Shown piece by piece: positions 43,470 to 57,973 of a DNA stretch of 64,000 nt. The notes beneath the pieces are model-generated. The model ran no database searches. It worked only from the letters and a program-made list of their open reading frames with translations, and was not told the DNA's origin. Both the position numbers and the translations under genes were made by a program. Positions within the stretch are counted from its first letter, which is position 1. Each line of letters opens with the position of its first letter. The stretch comes from an uncultured Lachnospiraceae bacterium (GTDB lineage Bacteria > Bacillota > Clostridia > Lachnospirales > Lachnospiraceae), in assembly GCA_944383265.1 (NCBI GenBank), contig CALWOX010000010.1:58151-122150 (forward strand), given 5' to 3'.

Positions 43470-43498
43470 ATTATATGATATCGGTCCTTATTTTTCAA
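43470..43498 (-). promoter_or_regulatory. tuf promoter
   Basis: On the minus strand: TTGAAA (43493-43498), 17-bp spacer, TATAAT (43470-43475), about 67 bp before the tuf ATG. It is in the fusA-tuf gap, so tuf can be made apart from the str operon. Confidence 0.85.
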
Positions 43499-43520
43499 GC
43501 ATTTTCAGCTTTAAAGAACC

Positions 43521-45641
43521 TTACTTTGTGCCCTTTTTGTCGGCAAGAACCTTCTCCTGAACGTTCTTGGGAACGGGCTCATAGTGATCGAAGAACATTG
43601 AGTAGTTTCCACGTCCCTGTGTCTTTGAACGAAGGTCTGTTGAGTAACCGAACATCTCTGCAAGAGGAACATAAGATCTTACGATCTTTCCGCCGCCGAG
43701 ATCATCCATTCCCTCGATACGTCCACGACGTGAATTGATGTCTCCGATAACATCTCCCATGTATTCCTCAGGCATAGTTACCTCAACCTTCATGATAGGC
43801 TCGAGAAGAACGGGAGCGCCCTTCTGCATAGCATCCTTGAGTGCGAGTGAACCTGCGATATGGAAGGCCATCTCTGATGAGTCGACCTCATGGTAAGATC
43901 CGTCATAGCAGTTTGCGTGAATTCCGAGTACAGGGAAGCCTCCGAGGATTCCTGACTTCATAGCCTCCTGGATACCCTCATCAATAGCGGGGATGTACTC
44001 CTTGGGAATAGCTCCTCCGACGATAGTAGACTCGAACTTGTAAACCTCTTCGCCGTTTGCATCCATGGGCTCGAATTTAACCTTACAATGTCCGTACTGT
44101 CCCTTACCACCTGACTGCTTGATGTACTTTGACTCTACATCAACGGGCTTTGTTATTGTTTCCTTATATGCAACCTGAGGAGCACCTACGTTAGCCTCAA
44201 CATTGAACTCACGAAGAAGTCTGTCAACGATGATCTCAAGGTGAAGCTCACCCATTCCTGAAATAATGGTCTGGCCTGTCTCCTGATCGGTCTTTGCACG
44301 GAAGGTAGGATCCTCTTCAGCAAGCTTTGCGAGAGCCTCGCCCATCTTACCCTGAGAAGCCTTGGTCTTAGGCTCGATAGCTACGTCGATAACGGGCTCA
44401 GGGAACTCCATAGACTCAAGTATAACAGGATGCTGCTCATCACAAATCGTATCTCCTGTTGTTGTGAACTTAAAGCCTACTGCAGCTGCAATGTCACCTG
44501 AATAGCACTTGTCGAGCTCGTGACGCTTGTTTGCGTGCATCTGAAGGATACGTCCTACACGCTCCTTCTTATTCTTTGTTGCGTTAAGAACATATGAACC
44601 TGAGTTCACTGTTCCTGAATATACTCTGAAGTAAGCAAGCTTACCTACAAAGGGGTCTGTCATAATCTTGAAGGCGAGAGCTGCAAAGGGCTCATCGTCT
44701 GATGAATGTCTGACAGTGGGATTTCCATCCTCGTCAACACCCTCTATGGGAGGAATGTCTATAGGTGAGGGCATGAAATCAATAATAGCATCAAGGAGCT
44801 TCTGAACTCCCTTGTTTCTGTATGCGGAACCGCAGCATACAGGAACTGCTGTACACTCACAGCATCCCTTTCTGAGTGCTGCCTTAAGCTCGGAATCTGT
44901 GGGCTCCTCGCCGTCAAGATACTTCATCATAAGGTCATCGTCAAGCTCGCAGATTTTCTCAACAAGCTCTGTACGATAAAGCTCAGCGTCATCCTTCATC
45001 TCATCGGGGATATCTACTATGGAGATATCATCTCCCTTGTCATCGTTATAGATGTATGCCTTCATCTCAAAGAGGTCAACTATTCCCTTGAATGTGTCCT
45101 CCTTGCCTATAGGAAGCTGTGTTACTATAGCATTCTTTCCGAGTCTTTTTCTTATCTGGTCAACAGCTCCGTAGAAGTTGGCTCCGAGTATGTCCATCTT
45201 GTTGATGAAAGCCATACGGGGTACATTGTATGTATCAGCCTGTCTCCATACGTTCTCTGACTGGGGCTCAACTCCGCCCTTTGCACAGAAAACTCCGACA
45301 GCTCCGTCAAGTACACGGAGAGAACGCTCAACCTCAACTGTGAAGTCAACGTGACCCGGTGTGTCGATGATGTTGATACGATGCTCCTTGGCCTCGGGGT
45401 CGGGCTTTGTTCCCTTATGTCTTGTCCAGTGGCAGGTAGTAGCTGCTGATGTGATGGTGATACCACGCTCCTGCTCCTGCTCCATCCAGTCCATAGTAGC
45501 GGTACCCTCATGTGTATCACCGATTTTATAGTTAACTCCTGTGTAATAAAGGATACGCTCTGTAAGTGTGGTCTTACCCGCATCTATGTGAGCCATGATT
45601 CCGATATTACGAGTTCTCTCTAATGGATATTCTCTTCCCAT
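43521..45641 (-). CDS. fusA: translation elongation factor G
   Basis: Ribosomal translocase (706 aa). G motifs are [33 protein letters not shown] and INKMDILGA. Domains II-V are complete to the C terminus ([31 protein letters not shown]). AAGGAGG lies 5 nt before the ATG, and the gene starts 21 bp after the rpsG stop. Confidence 0.98.
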   Translation of the reverse strand: MGREYPLERTRNIGIMAHIDAGKTTLTERILYYTGVNYKIGDTHEGTATMDWMEQEQERGITITSAATTCHWTRHKGTKPDPEAKEHRINIIDTPGHVDFTVEVERSLRVLDGAVGVFCAKGGVEPQSENVWRQADTYNVPRMAFINKMDILGANFYGAVDQIRKRLGKNAIVTQLPIGKEDTFKGIVDLFEMKAYIYNDDKGDDISIVDIPDEMKDDAELYRTELVEKICELDDDLMMKYLDGEEPTDSELKAALRKGCCECTAVPVCCGSAYRNKGVQKLLDAIIDFMPSPIDIPPIEGVDEDGNPTVRHSSDDEPFAALAFKIMTDPFVGKLAYFRVYSGTVNSGSYVLNATKNKKERVGRILQMHANKRHELDKCYSGDIAAAVGFKFTTTGDTICDEQHPVILESMEFPEPVIDVAIEPKTKASQGKMGEALAKLAEEDPTFRAKTDQETGQTIISGMGELHLEIIVDRLLREFNVEANVGAPQVAYKETITKPVDVESKYIKQSGGKGQYGHCKVKFEPMDANGEEVYKFESTIVGGAIPKEYIPAIDEGIQEAMKSGILGGFPVLGIHANCYDGSYHEVDSSEMAFHIAGSLALKDAMQKGAPVLLEPIMKVEVTMPEEYMGDVIGDINSRRGRIEGMDDLGGGKIVRSYVPLAEMFGYSTDLRSKTQGRGNYSMFFDHYEPVPKNVQEKVLADKKGTK

Positions 45642-45662
45642 TTTTTCCTCCTTGAGGGAAAT

Positions 45663-46133
45663 TTAGAAACGATAGTGAGCAAATGCCTTGTTAGCCTCAG
45701 CCATCTTATGCATTTCTTCTTTCCTCTTGACAGATGCTCCGGTGTTGTTGGCCGCATCCATGATCTCCATTGCAAGTCTCTCTTTCTGTGTCTTCTCGCC
45801 TCTCTTACGTGAGTAAGTTGTCAACCAACGCAGAGCAAGAGTCTGTCTTCTCTCGGGCTTAACCTCGATAGGTACCTGATATGTGGCACCGCCGATACGT
45901 TTTGCCTTTACCTCGAGTACAGGCATGATGTTGTTCATAGCCTCCTCGAAGACTTCAAGCGCTTCTTTTCCGGTCTTTTCTTTGATCTCGTCAAAAGCGC
46001 CGTAAACTATTTTCTGGGCAACACCCTTCTTACCGTCAAGCATTATGTTATTTATAAGCTTTGTAACTACCTTGTTACCGTAGATAGGGTCTACCAGTAC
46101 GTCTCTCTTTTGAGTATGTCCTTTACGTGGCAC
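45663..46133 (-). CDS. rpsG: 30S ribosomal protein S7
   Basis: Assembly protein of the 30S head (156 aa). It starts with GTG ([19 protein letters not shown]), with AAGGAGGG well placed. It has conserved [24 protein letters not shown] and the C-terminal [15 protein letters not shown]. It lies 106 bp after rpsL; that gap is where S7 self-regulates in E. coli, but no clear mimic structure was made out here. Confidence 0.98.
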   Translation of the reverse strand: MPRKGHTQKRDVLVDPIYGNKVVTKLINNIMLDGKKGVAQKIVYGAFDEIKEKTGKEALEVFEEAMNNIMPVLEVKAKRIGGATYQVPIEVKPERRQTLALRWLTTYSRKRGEKTQKERLAMEIMDAANNTGASVKRKEEMHKMAEANKAFAHYRF

Positions 46134-46239
46134 AATACTTCCCTCCTTAACTATACATAGATTAGATCATAGGTACTCTCAGAATGTGAGACTGATATAA
46201 ACAACCAGTCAATATCACAAATCCGAATGCGAATACTTA

Positions 46240-46662
46240 TTATTTCTTAGCGTCTTTAGGTCTCTTTGCACCGTACTTTGAACGAGCTTTCTTACGGTTG
46301 GCTACGCCTGCTGTATCAAGAGTTCCTCTGATGATGTGGTAACGTGTACCGGGAAGGTCCTTAACACGGCCGCCACGGATGAGAACAACGCTATGCTCCT
46401 GAAGGTTGTGTCCCTCTCCGGGAATGTAGCTTGTAACTTCGATTCCGTTTGAAAGACGTACTCTGGCGATCTTACGAAGCGCTGAGTTAGGCTTCTTGGG
46501 GGTAGCTGTCTTAACTGCAGTGCATACTCCTCTCTTCTGGGGTGAAGACTCATTTGTAGGTCTCTTCTTAAGTGAGTTGAATCCTCTCTGAAGCGCAGGA
46601 GCTGTAGACTTCTTAACAGCAGTCTGTCTTCCCTTTCTTACCAGCTGATTAAATGTAGGCAT
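46240..46662 (-). CDS. rpsL: 30S ribosomal protein S12
   Basis: Decoding-centre protein (140 aa). The start is the ATG at 46662, with GAGGAGGTG 7 nt upstream. [20 protein letters not shown] carries the Lys that is changed in streptomycin-resistant mutants and is wild-type here. [20 protein letters not shown] is the second conserved loop. It is the first gene of rpsL-rpsG-fusA. Confidence 0.98.
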   Translation of the reverse strand: MPTFNQLVRKGRQTAVKKSTAPALQRGFNSLKKRPTNESSPQKRGVCTAVKTATPKKPNSALRKIARVRLSNGIEVTSYIPGEGHNLQEHSVVLIRGGRVKDLPGTRYHIIRGTLDTAGVANRKKARSKYGAKRPKDAKK

Positions 46663-46709
46663 TCTTTTCACCTCCTCTAATATTGATTGGTTGTAATAAA
46701 TAATATTAA

Positions 46710-46736
46710 TGGTGCGCACCTTAGGGCACGCACCAT
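46710..46736 (-). other. 5'-end hairpin of the rpsL transcript
   Basis: ATGGTGCG (46710-46717) and CGCACCAT (46729-46736) pair. With the promoter at 46740-46768 this stem would be the first bases of the rpsL mRNA. No T-run follows, so it is more likely a 5' stabiliser or regulatory stem than an rpoC terminator. Confidence 0.55.
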
Positions 46737-46739
46737 AAT

Positions 46740-46768
46740 ATTGTATTCGCTGTTTATAGTCTTGTCAA
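46740..46768 (-). promoter_or_regulatory. rpsL operon promoter
   Basis: On the minus strand: TTGACA (46763-46768), 17-bp spacer, TACAAT (46740-46745). It starts 7 bp after the rpoC stop. Confidence 0.88.
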
Positions 46769-46774
46769 GACATT

Positions 46775-49700
46775 TTATAAAATATCGGATTCTGATGCGG
46801 AAACCGCCTCAACATTCTCGCTTTCAGCACTATTTTCCTCGGTTTCGTCGGGAACATCGCTCTGATTATCCGCTGCGCTATCCGAATCCTTGAAGTCGTT
46901 GGCGGTTATGGGCTCATCATCATACTTGAGGTCATTGTCACTTGTGAGCCTTATGTCGTTGTACTCCTTCATTCCTGTACCTGCGGGTATCAGTTTTCCG
47001 ATAATAACATTTTCCTTGAGTCCGTTCAGATGGTCGACCTTTCCGTTTATGGCAGCCTCTGTAAGCACCTTGGTGGTCTCCTGGAAGGAAGCCGCCGACA
47101 TGAAGGAATCTGTCGCAAGAGACGCTTTTGTGATTCCAAGCATTACCTGCTTTCCTTCAGCGGGCTTCTTGCCCTCCTTTATAAGGTTCTCATTCACCTC
47201 GTCAAAGTCAAGAACGTCAACAGATGTTCCGGGAAGGAAGTCTGAATCTCCCGCATCCTCTATCCTTATCTTCTTAAGCATCTGACGAACAATCATCTCG
47301 ACGTGCTTGTCGTTGATCTCAACACCCTGAAGTCTGTAGACTCTCTGAACCTCTCTTATCATGTAGTCCTGAACAGCCCTGACTCCCTTGATCTTTAAGA
47401 GATCGTGAGGATTTACAGAACCCTCTGTCAGCTCGTCTCCGGCCTCTATAACGTCTCCGTCCTGAACCTTTATCCTTGAACCGTAAGGTATAAGGTAGGT
47501 CTTTGAGGTTCCGTCGTCAGCGGTTACGACGATCTCTCTCTTCTTCTTGGTGTCTCTGAAGGCAACCTCACCTGCTATCTCCGAAATAATAGCAAGTCCC
47601 TTGGGCTTACGAGCCTCAAAGAGCTCCTCGACTCTCGGAAGACCCTGTGTGATATCTCCACCTGCAACTCCTCCTGTATGGAAGGTTCTCATGGTAAGCT
47701 GTGTTCCGGGCTCACCGATGGACTGCGCAGCTATGATACCTACAGCCTCTCCTACCTGAACGGGAGCTGATGTCGCCATGTTAGCGCCGTAACACTTTGC
47801 ACACACACCGATCTTCGACTTACAGGTAAGGACTGTCCTTATCTTTACAGAATCTCTTCCAAGCTTTTCAAGGGCCTTCATAACAGCCTTTGCTCTCTTT
47901 GCGGTGCAAAGATGGTTTGCCTTTATTACGATCTCCTTCGTATCAGGGTCGATTATGGTCTCGGCAATATATCTGCCTGTCAGTCTCTCCTCAAGTTCCT
48001 CTATGGTCTCGTGACCGTCCTTGAAGGCCTTGATCTCCATGTAGGGGATCTCATCTTTTCCTTCGCAACAGTCGGTCTCTCTGATTATGAGATCCTGCGA
48101 TACGTCTACAAGACGTCTTGTAAGGTATCCTGAGTCGGCTGTACGAAGAGCTGTATCCGAAAGTCCCTTACGAGCTCCGTGCGCTGACATGAAATACTCC
48201 AGAACATCAAGTCCCTCACGGAAGTTTGATGTAACAGGGAGCTCGATAGTATGTCCTGTTGTATCAGCCATAAGTCCGCGCATTCCCGCAAGCTGCTTTA
48301 TCTGCTTGTCTGAACCACGGGCTCCCGAGTCAGCCATCATCTTGATGTTGTTGTATTTGTCAAGTCCCGCCAAAAGCTCCTTTGTAATGGCATCATCAGT
48401 GGCTTTCCAGGTATCGATAACCTCCTGATAACGCTCGTTCTCTGTGATAAGTCCTCTCTTGTAGTCTCTTGATATCTTGTCAACTGTAGCCTGAGCCTCA
48501 TCAAGGAGCTTCTGTTTTGTGGAAGGCACTGTCATGTCTGATATCGAAACAGTCATGGCCGCCTTTGTTGAATATTTGTATCCTATCGACTTTATGTTAT
48601 CGAGAGTTACAGCAGTAGTTGATGCTCCGTGTATATTCATCACCTTCTCGAGGATGCTCTTTAATTCACTCTTCTTTACAAGGAAGTCGATCTCGGGAAG
48701 AAGCTCATTTCCCTCAATGCTCCTGTCAACGAATCCGAGATCCTGAGGTATGATCTCATTAAATATAAGTCTTCCTACTGTTGTCTCTATTATTCCTGTA
48801 TGTACTTCTCCGTCCGCAAGAGTCTTGTGTACTCTTGTCTTTACTCTTGAGTGAAGTGTGACCTCTCCGTTCTCGTAAGCAAGTATAGCTTCGTTTATGC
48901 TCTTGAATACCGAGCCGGTTCCCTTCGCTCCCTCTCTCTCCTGAGTGAGGTAGTAAACTCCGAGTACCATATCCTGTGAAGGAACGGCAACCACGCCTCC
49001 GTCAGAAGGCTTCAAAAGGTTATTGGGTGAGAGCAGCATGAATCTGCACTCCGCCTGAGCCTCCACCGAAAGGGGAAGGTGGACCGCCATCTGGTCTCCG
49101 TCGAAGTCAGCGTTGAAGGCTGTACAAACAAGGGGATGAAGCTTTATAGCCTTACCTTCAACGAGGATGGGCTCGAAGGCCTGGATTCCGAGTCTGTGGA
49201 GTGTCGGGGCACGGTTGAGCATTACGGGATGCTCCTTAATAACATCCTCAAGCACATCCCAAACTCCGGGCTCAAGTCTCTCGACCATTCTCTTTGCGGC
49301 CTTTATATTGTGCGCTGTTCCATTCTGCACAAGCTCCTTCATTACGAAGGGCTTGAAGAGCTCGATAGCCATCTCCTTGGGGAGACCGCACTGGTATATC
49401 TTAAGCTCCGGTCCTACTACGATAACCGAACGTCCCGAATAGTCAACTCGCTTTCCGAGGAGGTTCTGACGGAAACGTCCCTGCTTTCCCTTGAGCATGT
49501 CGGATATGGACTTTAAGGCTCTGTTTCCGGGTCCTGTAACGGGACGGCCTCTTCTTCCGTTATCTATGAGGGCGTCAACCGCCTCCTGAAGCATACGCTT
49601 CTCGTTTCTTATGATTATCTCGGGAGCTCCGAGCTCCAAGAGTCTTGCAAGTCTGTTGTTTCTGTTTATTATTCTTCTGTAAAGGTCGTTCAAGTCTGAG

Positions 49701-50482
49701 GTTGCAAACCTTCCTCCGTCGAGCTGTACCATAGGTCTTATGTCGGGAGGAATAACCGGAATAACAGTGAGTATCATCCACTCAGGCTTGTTTCCCGAAA
49801 GCCTGAAGGCCTCAACCACCTCAAGTCTCTTTACTATGCGGGCTCTCTTCTGTCCGCTGGCATCCTTAAGTTCAGCCTTAAGCTCCTCGGACTCCTTCTC
49901 AAGGTCTATAGCCTTAAGGAGCTCCAAAACAGCTTCCGCACCCATTCCTACTCTGAATGCGCCGTGTCCGTACTTTTCAAGCTCGTCTCTGTACTCCTTC
50001 TCGGAAAGGACCTGCTTATAGGAAAGAGAGGTCTCGCCGGGATCAAGTACTATATATGACGCAAAGTAAAGTATCTTCTCAAGTACTCTGGGCGATATGT
50101 CAAGGATAAGTCCCATACGTGAAGGTATACCCTTGAAATACCAGATGTGAGACACGGGAGCGGCAAGGGCTATATGCCCGAGCCTCTCTCTTCTGACTGA
50201 GGATTTTGTAACCTCAACTCCGCATCTGTCGCAGATAACGCCCTTATATCTTATCTTTTTATATTTTCCGCAATGACACTCCCAGTCCTTTGTGGGTCCG
50301 AATATCCTCTCACAGAAAAGTCCGTCCTTTTCAGGCTTAAGAGTTCTGTAGTTTATAGTCTCGGGCTTTTTTACCTCACCGTGGGACCACTCGAGAATCT
50401 TCTCAGGAGATGCAAGGCCTATCTGTATTGCATCAAATGTCATCGGTTCGTATGTATTTTGTTGCATTTGGGGCATAGTCAC
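46775..50482 (-). CDS. rpoC: RNA polymerase beta' subunit
   Basis: Catalytic subunit of RNA polymerase (1235 aa). The zinc ribbon cysteines are in WECHCGKY and ICDRCGVEV, and the active-site Mg-binding loop is [16 protein letters not shown]. The bridge-helix/trigger-loop region is complete, and the second Zn site is [13 protein letters not shown]. The likely start is GTG at 50482, with GGAGG 5 nt upstream; an ATG two codons later is also possible. The C-terminal tail is acidic. It lies 10 bp after rpoB. Confidence 0.98.
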   Translation of the reverse strand: MTMPQMQQNTYEPMTFDAIQIGLASPEKILEWSHGEVKKPETINYRTLKPEKDGLFCERIFGPTKDWECHCGKYKKIRYKGVICDRCGVEVTKSSVRRERLGHIALAAPVSHIWYFKGIPSRMGLILDISPRVLEKILYFASYIVLDPGETSLSYKQVLSEKEYRDELEKYGHGAFRVGMGAEAVLELLKAIDLEKESEELKAELKDASGQKRARIVKRLEVVEAFRLSGNKPEWMILTVIPVIPPDIRPMVQLDGGRFATSDLNDLYRRIINRNNRLARLLELGAPEIIIRNEKRMLQEAVDALIDNGRRGRPVTGPGNRALKSISDMLKGKQGRFRQNLLGKRVDYSGRSVIVVGPELKIYQCGLPKEMAIELFKPFVMKELVQNGTAHNIKAAKRMVERLEPGVWDVLEDVIKEHPVMLNRAPTLHRLGIQAFEPILVEGKAIKLHPLVCTAFNADFDGDQMAVHLPLSVEAQAECRFMLLSPNNLLKPSDGGVVAVPSQDMVLGVYYLTQEREGAKGTGSVFKSINEAILAYENGEVTLHSRVKTRVHKTLADGEVHTGIIETTVGRLIFNEIIPQDLGFVDRSIEGNELLPEIDFLVKKSELKSILEKVMNIHGASTTAVTLDNIKSIGYKYSTKAAMTVSISDMTVPSTKQKLLDEAQATVDKISRDYKRGLITENERYQEVIDTWKATDDAITKELLAGLDKYNNIKMMADSGARGSDKQIKQLAGMRGLMADTTGHTIELPVTSNFREGLDVLEYFMSAHGARKGLSDTALRTADSGYLTRRLVDVSQDLIIRETDCCEGKDEIPYMEIKAFKDGHETIEELEERLTGRYIAETIIDPDTKEIVIKANHLCTAKRAKAVMKALEKLGRDSVKIRTVLTCKSKIGVCAKCYGANMATSAPVQVGEAVGIIAAQSIGEPGTQLTMRTFHTGGVAGGDITQGLPRVEELFEARKPKGLAIISEIAGEVAFRDTKKKREIVVTADDGTSKTYLIPYGSRIKVQDGDVIEAGDELTEGSVNPHDLLKIKGVRAVQDYMIREVQRVYRLQGVEINDKHVEMIVRQMLKKIRIEDAGDSDFLPGTSVDVLDFDEVNENLIKEGKKPAEGKQVMLGITKASLATDSFMSAASFQETTKVLTEAAINGKVDHLNGLKENVIIGKLIPAGTGMKEYNDIRLTSDNDLKYDDEPITANDFKDSDSAADNQSDVPDETEENSAESENVEAVSASESDIL

Positions 50483-50492
50483 CTAATCCTCC

Positions 50493-54383
<3,891 letters not shown>

Positions 54384-54467
54384 TTTCACCCCTGTTTATT
54401 TTATTTAGTATGATTTATTGATTTTTGCGCATACTAAGGTCTATAATTCCATAATAGTGCAATCTTA

Positions 54468-54496
54468 AAGATAACATAGCGTTGTCAAGGTGTCAA
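54468..54496 (-). promoter_or_regulatory. rpoBC promoter
   Basis: On the minus strand: TTGACA (54491-54496), 17-bp spacer, TATCTT (54468-54473). A second TTGACA lies 8 bp downstream (54483-54488). The leader is about 75 nt. It is back to back with the plus-strand promoter. Confidence 0.75.
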
Positions 54497-54507
54497 GCAG
54501 AATTTTC

Positions 54508-54536
54508 TTGATTTTTACACTGAAAAATGATATACT
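54508..54536 (+). promoter_or_regulatory. promoter of the 151-aa membrane protein gene
   Basis: TTGATT (54508-54513), 17-bp spacer, TATACT (54531-54536), 30 bp before the ATG. Its -35 lies only 11 bp from the rpoB -35 on the other strand. Confidence 0.8.
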
Positions 54537-54565
54537 ATTTGCACTTATGCTCGGAGGTAAAAATT

Positions 54566-55021
54566 ATGGATCTTCTTAATATTATTGTGATAATATGTAT
54601 CATACTTGCAGTGATCCTCGGCGTGCTCTACTTCGCCGGGCGAAAGCTCCAGACAAGGCAGATGGAGTCGCAGAAATTAATAGAGGCCACATCACAAACC
54701 GTCTCTATCCTTGTCATAGACAAAAAGAAAATGAAGATCAAGGACACGAATCTTCCCAAAATGGTCTATGAAAATACTCCCAAATATATGAGGTTCTTAA
54801 AGCTTCCTATTGTAAAAGCGAAGATCGGACCCAAGATAGTGACTCTTATGGCCGACGGAGCCGTATACAAGCAGCTCCCCTTAAAGAGCGAGTGCAAGGT
54901 AGTTCTCAGCGGCATATATATCACAAAGATCGTAAAGGGAGCGGTCCTCGACGAGAAGGAAATCAAAAAGAGGACAAAGGCAAATCAGAAGGCTGCAAAG
55001 AAAGCCGCAAAAGCAAAATAA
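54566..55021 (+). CDS. conserved single-pass membrane protein, unknown function
   Basis: A 151-aa protein with one N-terminal membrane helix (LLNIIVIICIILAVILGVLYF, about residues 3-23). A cytosolic basic domain follows (SQTVSILVIDKKKMKIKDTN, KLPIVKAKIGPKIVTLMADG, ECKVVLSGIYITKIVKG), and the tail is Lys/Ala-rich (KKRTKANQKAAKKAAKAK). I recall similar proteins in Lachnospiraceae but no known function. CGGAGG lies 8 nt before the ATG at 54566; the frame open further upstream has no site. It is the only plus-strand protein gene here and is divergent from rpoB. Confidence 0.82.
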   Translation: MDLLNIIVIICIILAVILGVLYFAGRKLQTRQMESQKLIEATSQTVSILVIDKKKMKIKDTNLPKMVYENTPKYMRFLKLPIVKAKIGPKIVTLMADGAVYKQLPLKSECKVVLSGIYITKIVKGAVLDEKEIKKRTKANQKAAKKAAKAK

Positions 55022-55059
55022 TCAATTTTTAATCATTTTGAACTTCTTTAACATTTCAA

Positions 55060-55116
55060 AAAATCCTTTGCATCAGACAAATCTTAAGCATTTCGTCTGT
55101 GCAAAGGATTTTCTTT
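55060..55116. terminator. bidirectional terminator between the 151-aa gene and MATE
   Basis: Arms AAAATCCTTTGCA-CAGAC (55060-55078) and GTCTG-TGCAAAGGATTTT (55095-55112) form a long hairpin with T-rich flanks on both strands. It serves the two convergent genes. Confidence 0.88.
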
Positions 55117-55119
55117 TCA

Positions 55120-56454
55120 CTATTTTTCGTAGGCATGGCGCTTTGCTGTCTTTATCAGTATAGGAAGCTCATACATAAACATAGCTATCCATCCGATAAA
55201 GCTTGCAACAGCTATGGAACCTATTCCGAAGCCGAAGCCCCATACAAGAACAGCCGCCGCCACAACTCTCACACCTATATTCATAAAGCTCGACCACATG
55301 GTCACTCTCAGGTCTCCTATTCCTCTGAAGTATCCCTGAAGCCCGTTTGTAAGGGCAGGCATAATGTAGAAGAATCCGATTATTCCGAGATAAGTCTTTC
55401 CGAGCTCTATCACCGATGCATCATCGCTGAATATCCTCATGAGCCCTCCGGAGAACACGATACAGATAAGACCTGTAGCTATTCCGTATATTATCTCTAT
55501 TATCATTCCCGACTTGAAGCCCTCATTAAGCCTGTCATATTTATGAGCACCGAGGTTCTGAGCCATAAGCGCGGTCATTGCCGCAGCGATACTGTTTGCG
55601 GGGATTATGGCAAAGTCATCTATCCTTCCGGCTACTGTAAAGGCAGCCGCAGCAGATACTCCCATAGTATTTACCATGGCCATTATTATTACCTTTCCGA
55701 ACTGTATCGATGCCTGCTGTGTAGCGCTGACCCATCCGTAATTTACGGTTGTAACAAAAAGATCCTTATCAAATGTGAACCACTTTCGTCCAAGATTTAA
55801 AAAATCCACCTTTTTCTTTACATATATACCGCAGGTCGCGGCACATACGAGCTGGCTCAAAACAGTGGCTATGGCGCAGCCGGTGCTTCCGAGATCAGTC
55901 AGTTTGACAAAGAAAAGATCCCCGAATATATTTAAGACCGAGCTTATGACAAGAAATATCAATGGTCCCCTGCTGTCCCCCAGTGCTCTCAGTGTATTCG
56001 CGTAAAAATTATATATGAAGGTAAATATCATACCACCGAACACTACCCTCAGGTAAGCAACAGCAAGAGGCATTATATCTTCATCCACCTTTATGAGCCT
56101 TAAAAGCTGCGGAGTAAGGATAACGCAGATAACTGATAATACAAGAGAAAAAACAACTCCCGAGACCATAGTTGTGCTTGCCTGTCTCTTCAGCTTTTCT
56201 ATGTCTCCCGCACCGAATTGAACTCCCATGAGAATAGAAGCTCCAAGGCACATTCCGTTTATGAAAAGTATCGCAAGCGTCATAATGGGAGAGCCCGCTC
56301 CCACCGCAGCCAGCGCATCGGTTCCCACGAATCGCCCGACAATAAGGCTGTCCGCAGCATTATAAAAAAGCTGAAACAAATTTCCCAAAACCAGAGGTAT
56401 GGTAAAGCCCAAAAGAAGGCCTCCTACCTTTCCCTCAGTCATATCTTTAACCAT
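55120..56454 (-). CDS. MATE family exporter
   Basis: A 444-aa polytopic antiporter with about 12 hydrophobic helices. The N-terminal family motif is TIPLVLGNLFQLFYNAADSL, with VGRFVGTDALAAVGAG; the second half repeats the fold (FAIIPANSIAAAMTALMAQNLGAH). It is distinct from the MATE gene at 6420-7802 and nearer the DinF/NorM-like subfamily by feel. Its substrate is unknown. GAGGTGGG lies upstream of the ATG. It is likely monocistronic. Confidence 0.92.
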   Translation of the reverse strand: MVKDMTEGKVGGLLLGFTIPLVLGNLFQLFYNAADSLIVGRFVGTDALAAVGAGSPIMTLAILFINGMCLGASILMGVQFGAGDIEKLKRQASTTMVSGVVFSLVLSVICVILTPQLLRLIKVDEDIMPLAVAYLRVVFGGMIFTFIYNFYANTLRALGDSRGPLIFLVISSVLNIFGDLFFVKLTDLGSTGCAIATVLSQLVCAATCGIYVKKKVDFLNLGRKWFTFDKDLFVTTVNYGWVSATQQASIQFGKVIIMAMVNTMGVSAAAAFTVAGRIDDFAIIPANSIAAAMTALMAQNLGAHKYDRLNEGFKSGMIIEIIYGIATGLICIVFSGGLMRIFSDDASVIELGKTYLGIIGFFYIMPALTNGLQGYFRGIGDLRVTMWSSFMNIGVRVVAAAVLVWGFGFGIGSIAVASFIGWIAMFMYELPILIKTAKRHAYEK

Positions 56455-56571
56455 TTTCCCACCTCTTATATCCTATTCAATTTTCAATATACTTTAAAGC
56501 CTGTATATATTGTGTCTGATTATTTCCGTTTATGATTAATTACTCTTTACTATGTTTATTTGTAATTGAAT

Positions 56572-57642
56572 TTACTTCAGGTCGTACCTTGCGAAAGCAC
56601 TGTCTATGAGCTTTTGAACAAGCTCCTTTTTAGAGATTCCTCTCGCCTCCCAAAGCATAGGATACATGCTGATGGCGGTAAATCCGGGAAGAGTATTTAT
56701 CTCATTAAAGACAACCTCTCCGTCGTCCTTTACAAAGAAGTCAACTCTGCTGAGTCCGTAGCCTGAGACCCCATTAAAGATCCTCTTTGCATAGTCTCTC
56801 ACTGTCTCCACAGCCCCCTCGGGAAGCTCAGGATCGGTGACGGTCCTCGATTCGGGATTGTTATACTTCGAGTCATAGTCGTAGAATTGTCCTGCGGAAA
56901 GTATCTCTCCGACTCCCGATACCACAGTTCCGTCCTGCCCGTCTCCAAAGGCCGCGCACTCTATCTCTCTTCCGTATATCATCTCCTCCACAAGTATCTT
57001 TCTGTCATACTTTGCCGCATTTTTAAGGCCCTCGATGAGCTCCTGTCTGTTTTCAGCCTTTGACACGCCGCAGGAAGAGCCCGCATTTGAGGGCTTTATG
57101 AACACAGGATATTTGCCGTGCTTTTTCTCTACCTTGTCGGCAACAGCCTCGCAGTCTGAAAGCTCATGGGCATAGACCGCAACAAAGTCAGCCTGCCTTA
57201 TGCCGAGCTCCTTTACGATTATCTTCGTATATATCTTGTCCATGGAGACAGCGGAAGCCAATACTCCGCAGCCCACATAGGGTATCTCAGCAAGCTCAAA
57301 AAGCCCCTGTATTGTTCCGTCCTCTCCGTTCTTTCCGTGAAGAGCGGGAAATGCAACATCCACAGGAATCCTACTTACTCCCTTTTCCTTATCTGTAACT
57401 ATAAGCTCTTTTTTGGTCGTATCAGGACTCAAAACCGCTTCAGTCTCAGAATCCGACCATTTGCCCGAGCGTATATCCTCAAGGCTGTCGCAAAGAAGCC
57501 ATCTGCCCTCTTTTGTAATTCCGACAGGAACGATATTGTAGAGCTCCCTGTCTATGCAGTCCGCAATATTAGCCGCCGACATGCACGACACCTCGTGCTC
57601 GCTTGACCTGCCTCCGAAAATTAACAAAATGTTTTTCTTCAT
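56572..57642 (-). CDS. ddl: D-alanine--D-alanine ligase
   Basis: ATP-grasp enzyme joining two D-alanines for the peptidoglycan stem (356 aa). It has the N-terminal FGGRSSEHEVSCMSA, the ATP loop IKPSNAGSSCGVSKA, the omega loop GQFYDYDSKYNN with the Tyr-Lys of D-Ala-D-Ala (not D-Ala-D-Lac) ligases, and metal ligands in FNEINTLPGFT. The ATG at 57642 has AGAGGTAA upstream; the frame runs 44 codons further up without a ribosome site. No VanH or VanX is nearby, so it is the housekeeping enzyme. Confidence 0.95.
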   Translation of the reverse strand: MKKNILLIFGGRSSEHEVSCMSAANIADCIDRELYNIVPVGITKEGRWLLCDSLEDIRSGKWSDSETEAVLSPDTTKKELIVTDKEKGVSRIPVDVAFPALHGKNGEDGTIQGLFELAEIPYVGCGVLASAVSMDKIYTKIIVKELGIRQADFVAVYAHELSDCEAVADKVEKKHGKYPVFIKPSNAGSSCGVSKAENRQELIEGLKNAAKYDRKILVEEMIYGREIECAAFGDGQDGTVVSGVGEILSAGQFYDYDSKYNNPESRTVTDPELPEGAVETVRDYAKRIFNGVSGYGLSRVDFFVKDDGEVVFNEINTLPGFTAISMYPMLWEARGISKKELVQKLIDSAFARYDLK

Positions 57643-57848
57643 AAGTCTTACCTCTCTAACTGCCTCCCGGCATACTGATATAAATGTTTTCAGAAGCTGA
57701 TGGTTCCGCCTCATAAAAACCAATTCATATAATACTACAATGAGACTCTTTTTTCTATAATAAAGCTTGAACAAAATATTTTATCCATATTAAGAATTTC
57801 ATAAGAATTCATTCAAAGAGTATTCAAACAAATTCCCGCAAACCATGT

Positions 57849-57962
57849 TATACTAAAACCGTAGTAAATAACAAATAATAAATGCACGTTATAATAAATC
57901 AATTCACTTCACCCTTTAAAATCCTACAAAAAGAAGCAGCCATAAGGCTGCTTCTTTTATTT
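57849..57962 (+). ncRNA. candidate small RNA between ddl and yajC
   Basis: The 331-bp gap 57643-57973 has no supported protein gene. On the plus strand an extended -10 (TG-T-TATACT, 57846-57854) is followed about 75 nt later by a strong hairpin, GAAGCAGCC/GGCTGCTTC, with TTTTATTTTCTCTTTTT. That would give an RNA of about 100 nt starting near 57861. The -35 is poor. The hairpin also serves as the yajC terminator on the other strand, so this is only a candidate. Confidence 0.25.
57928..57958. terminator. terminator of the tgt-yajC operon
   Basis: AAAAGAAGCAGCC and GGCTGCTTCTTTT pair around ATAA, with T-runs on both strands. It lies 16 bp past the yajC stop. Confidence 0.9.
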
Positions 57963-57973
57963 TCTCTTTTTGA

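Noticed and set aside
46710..46736. Terminator of rpoC
   Set aside because: The stem has no T-run, and the rpsL promoter lies just before it, so a 5'-end hairpin is the better reading.
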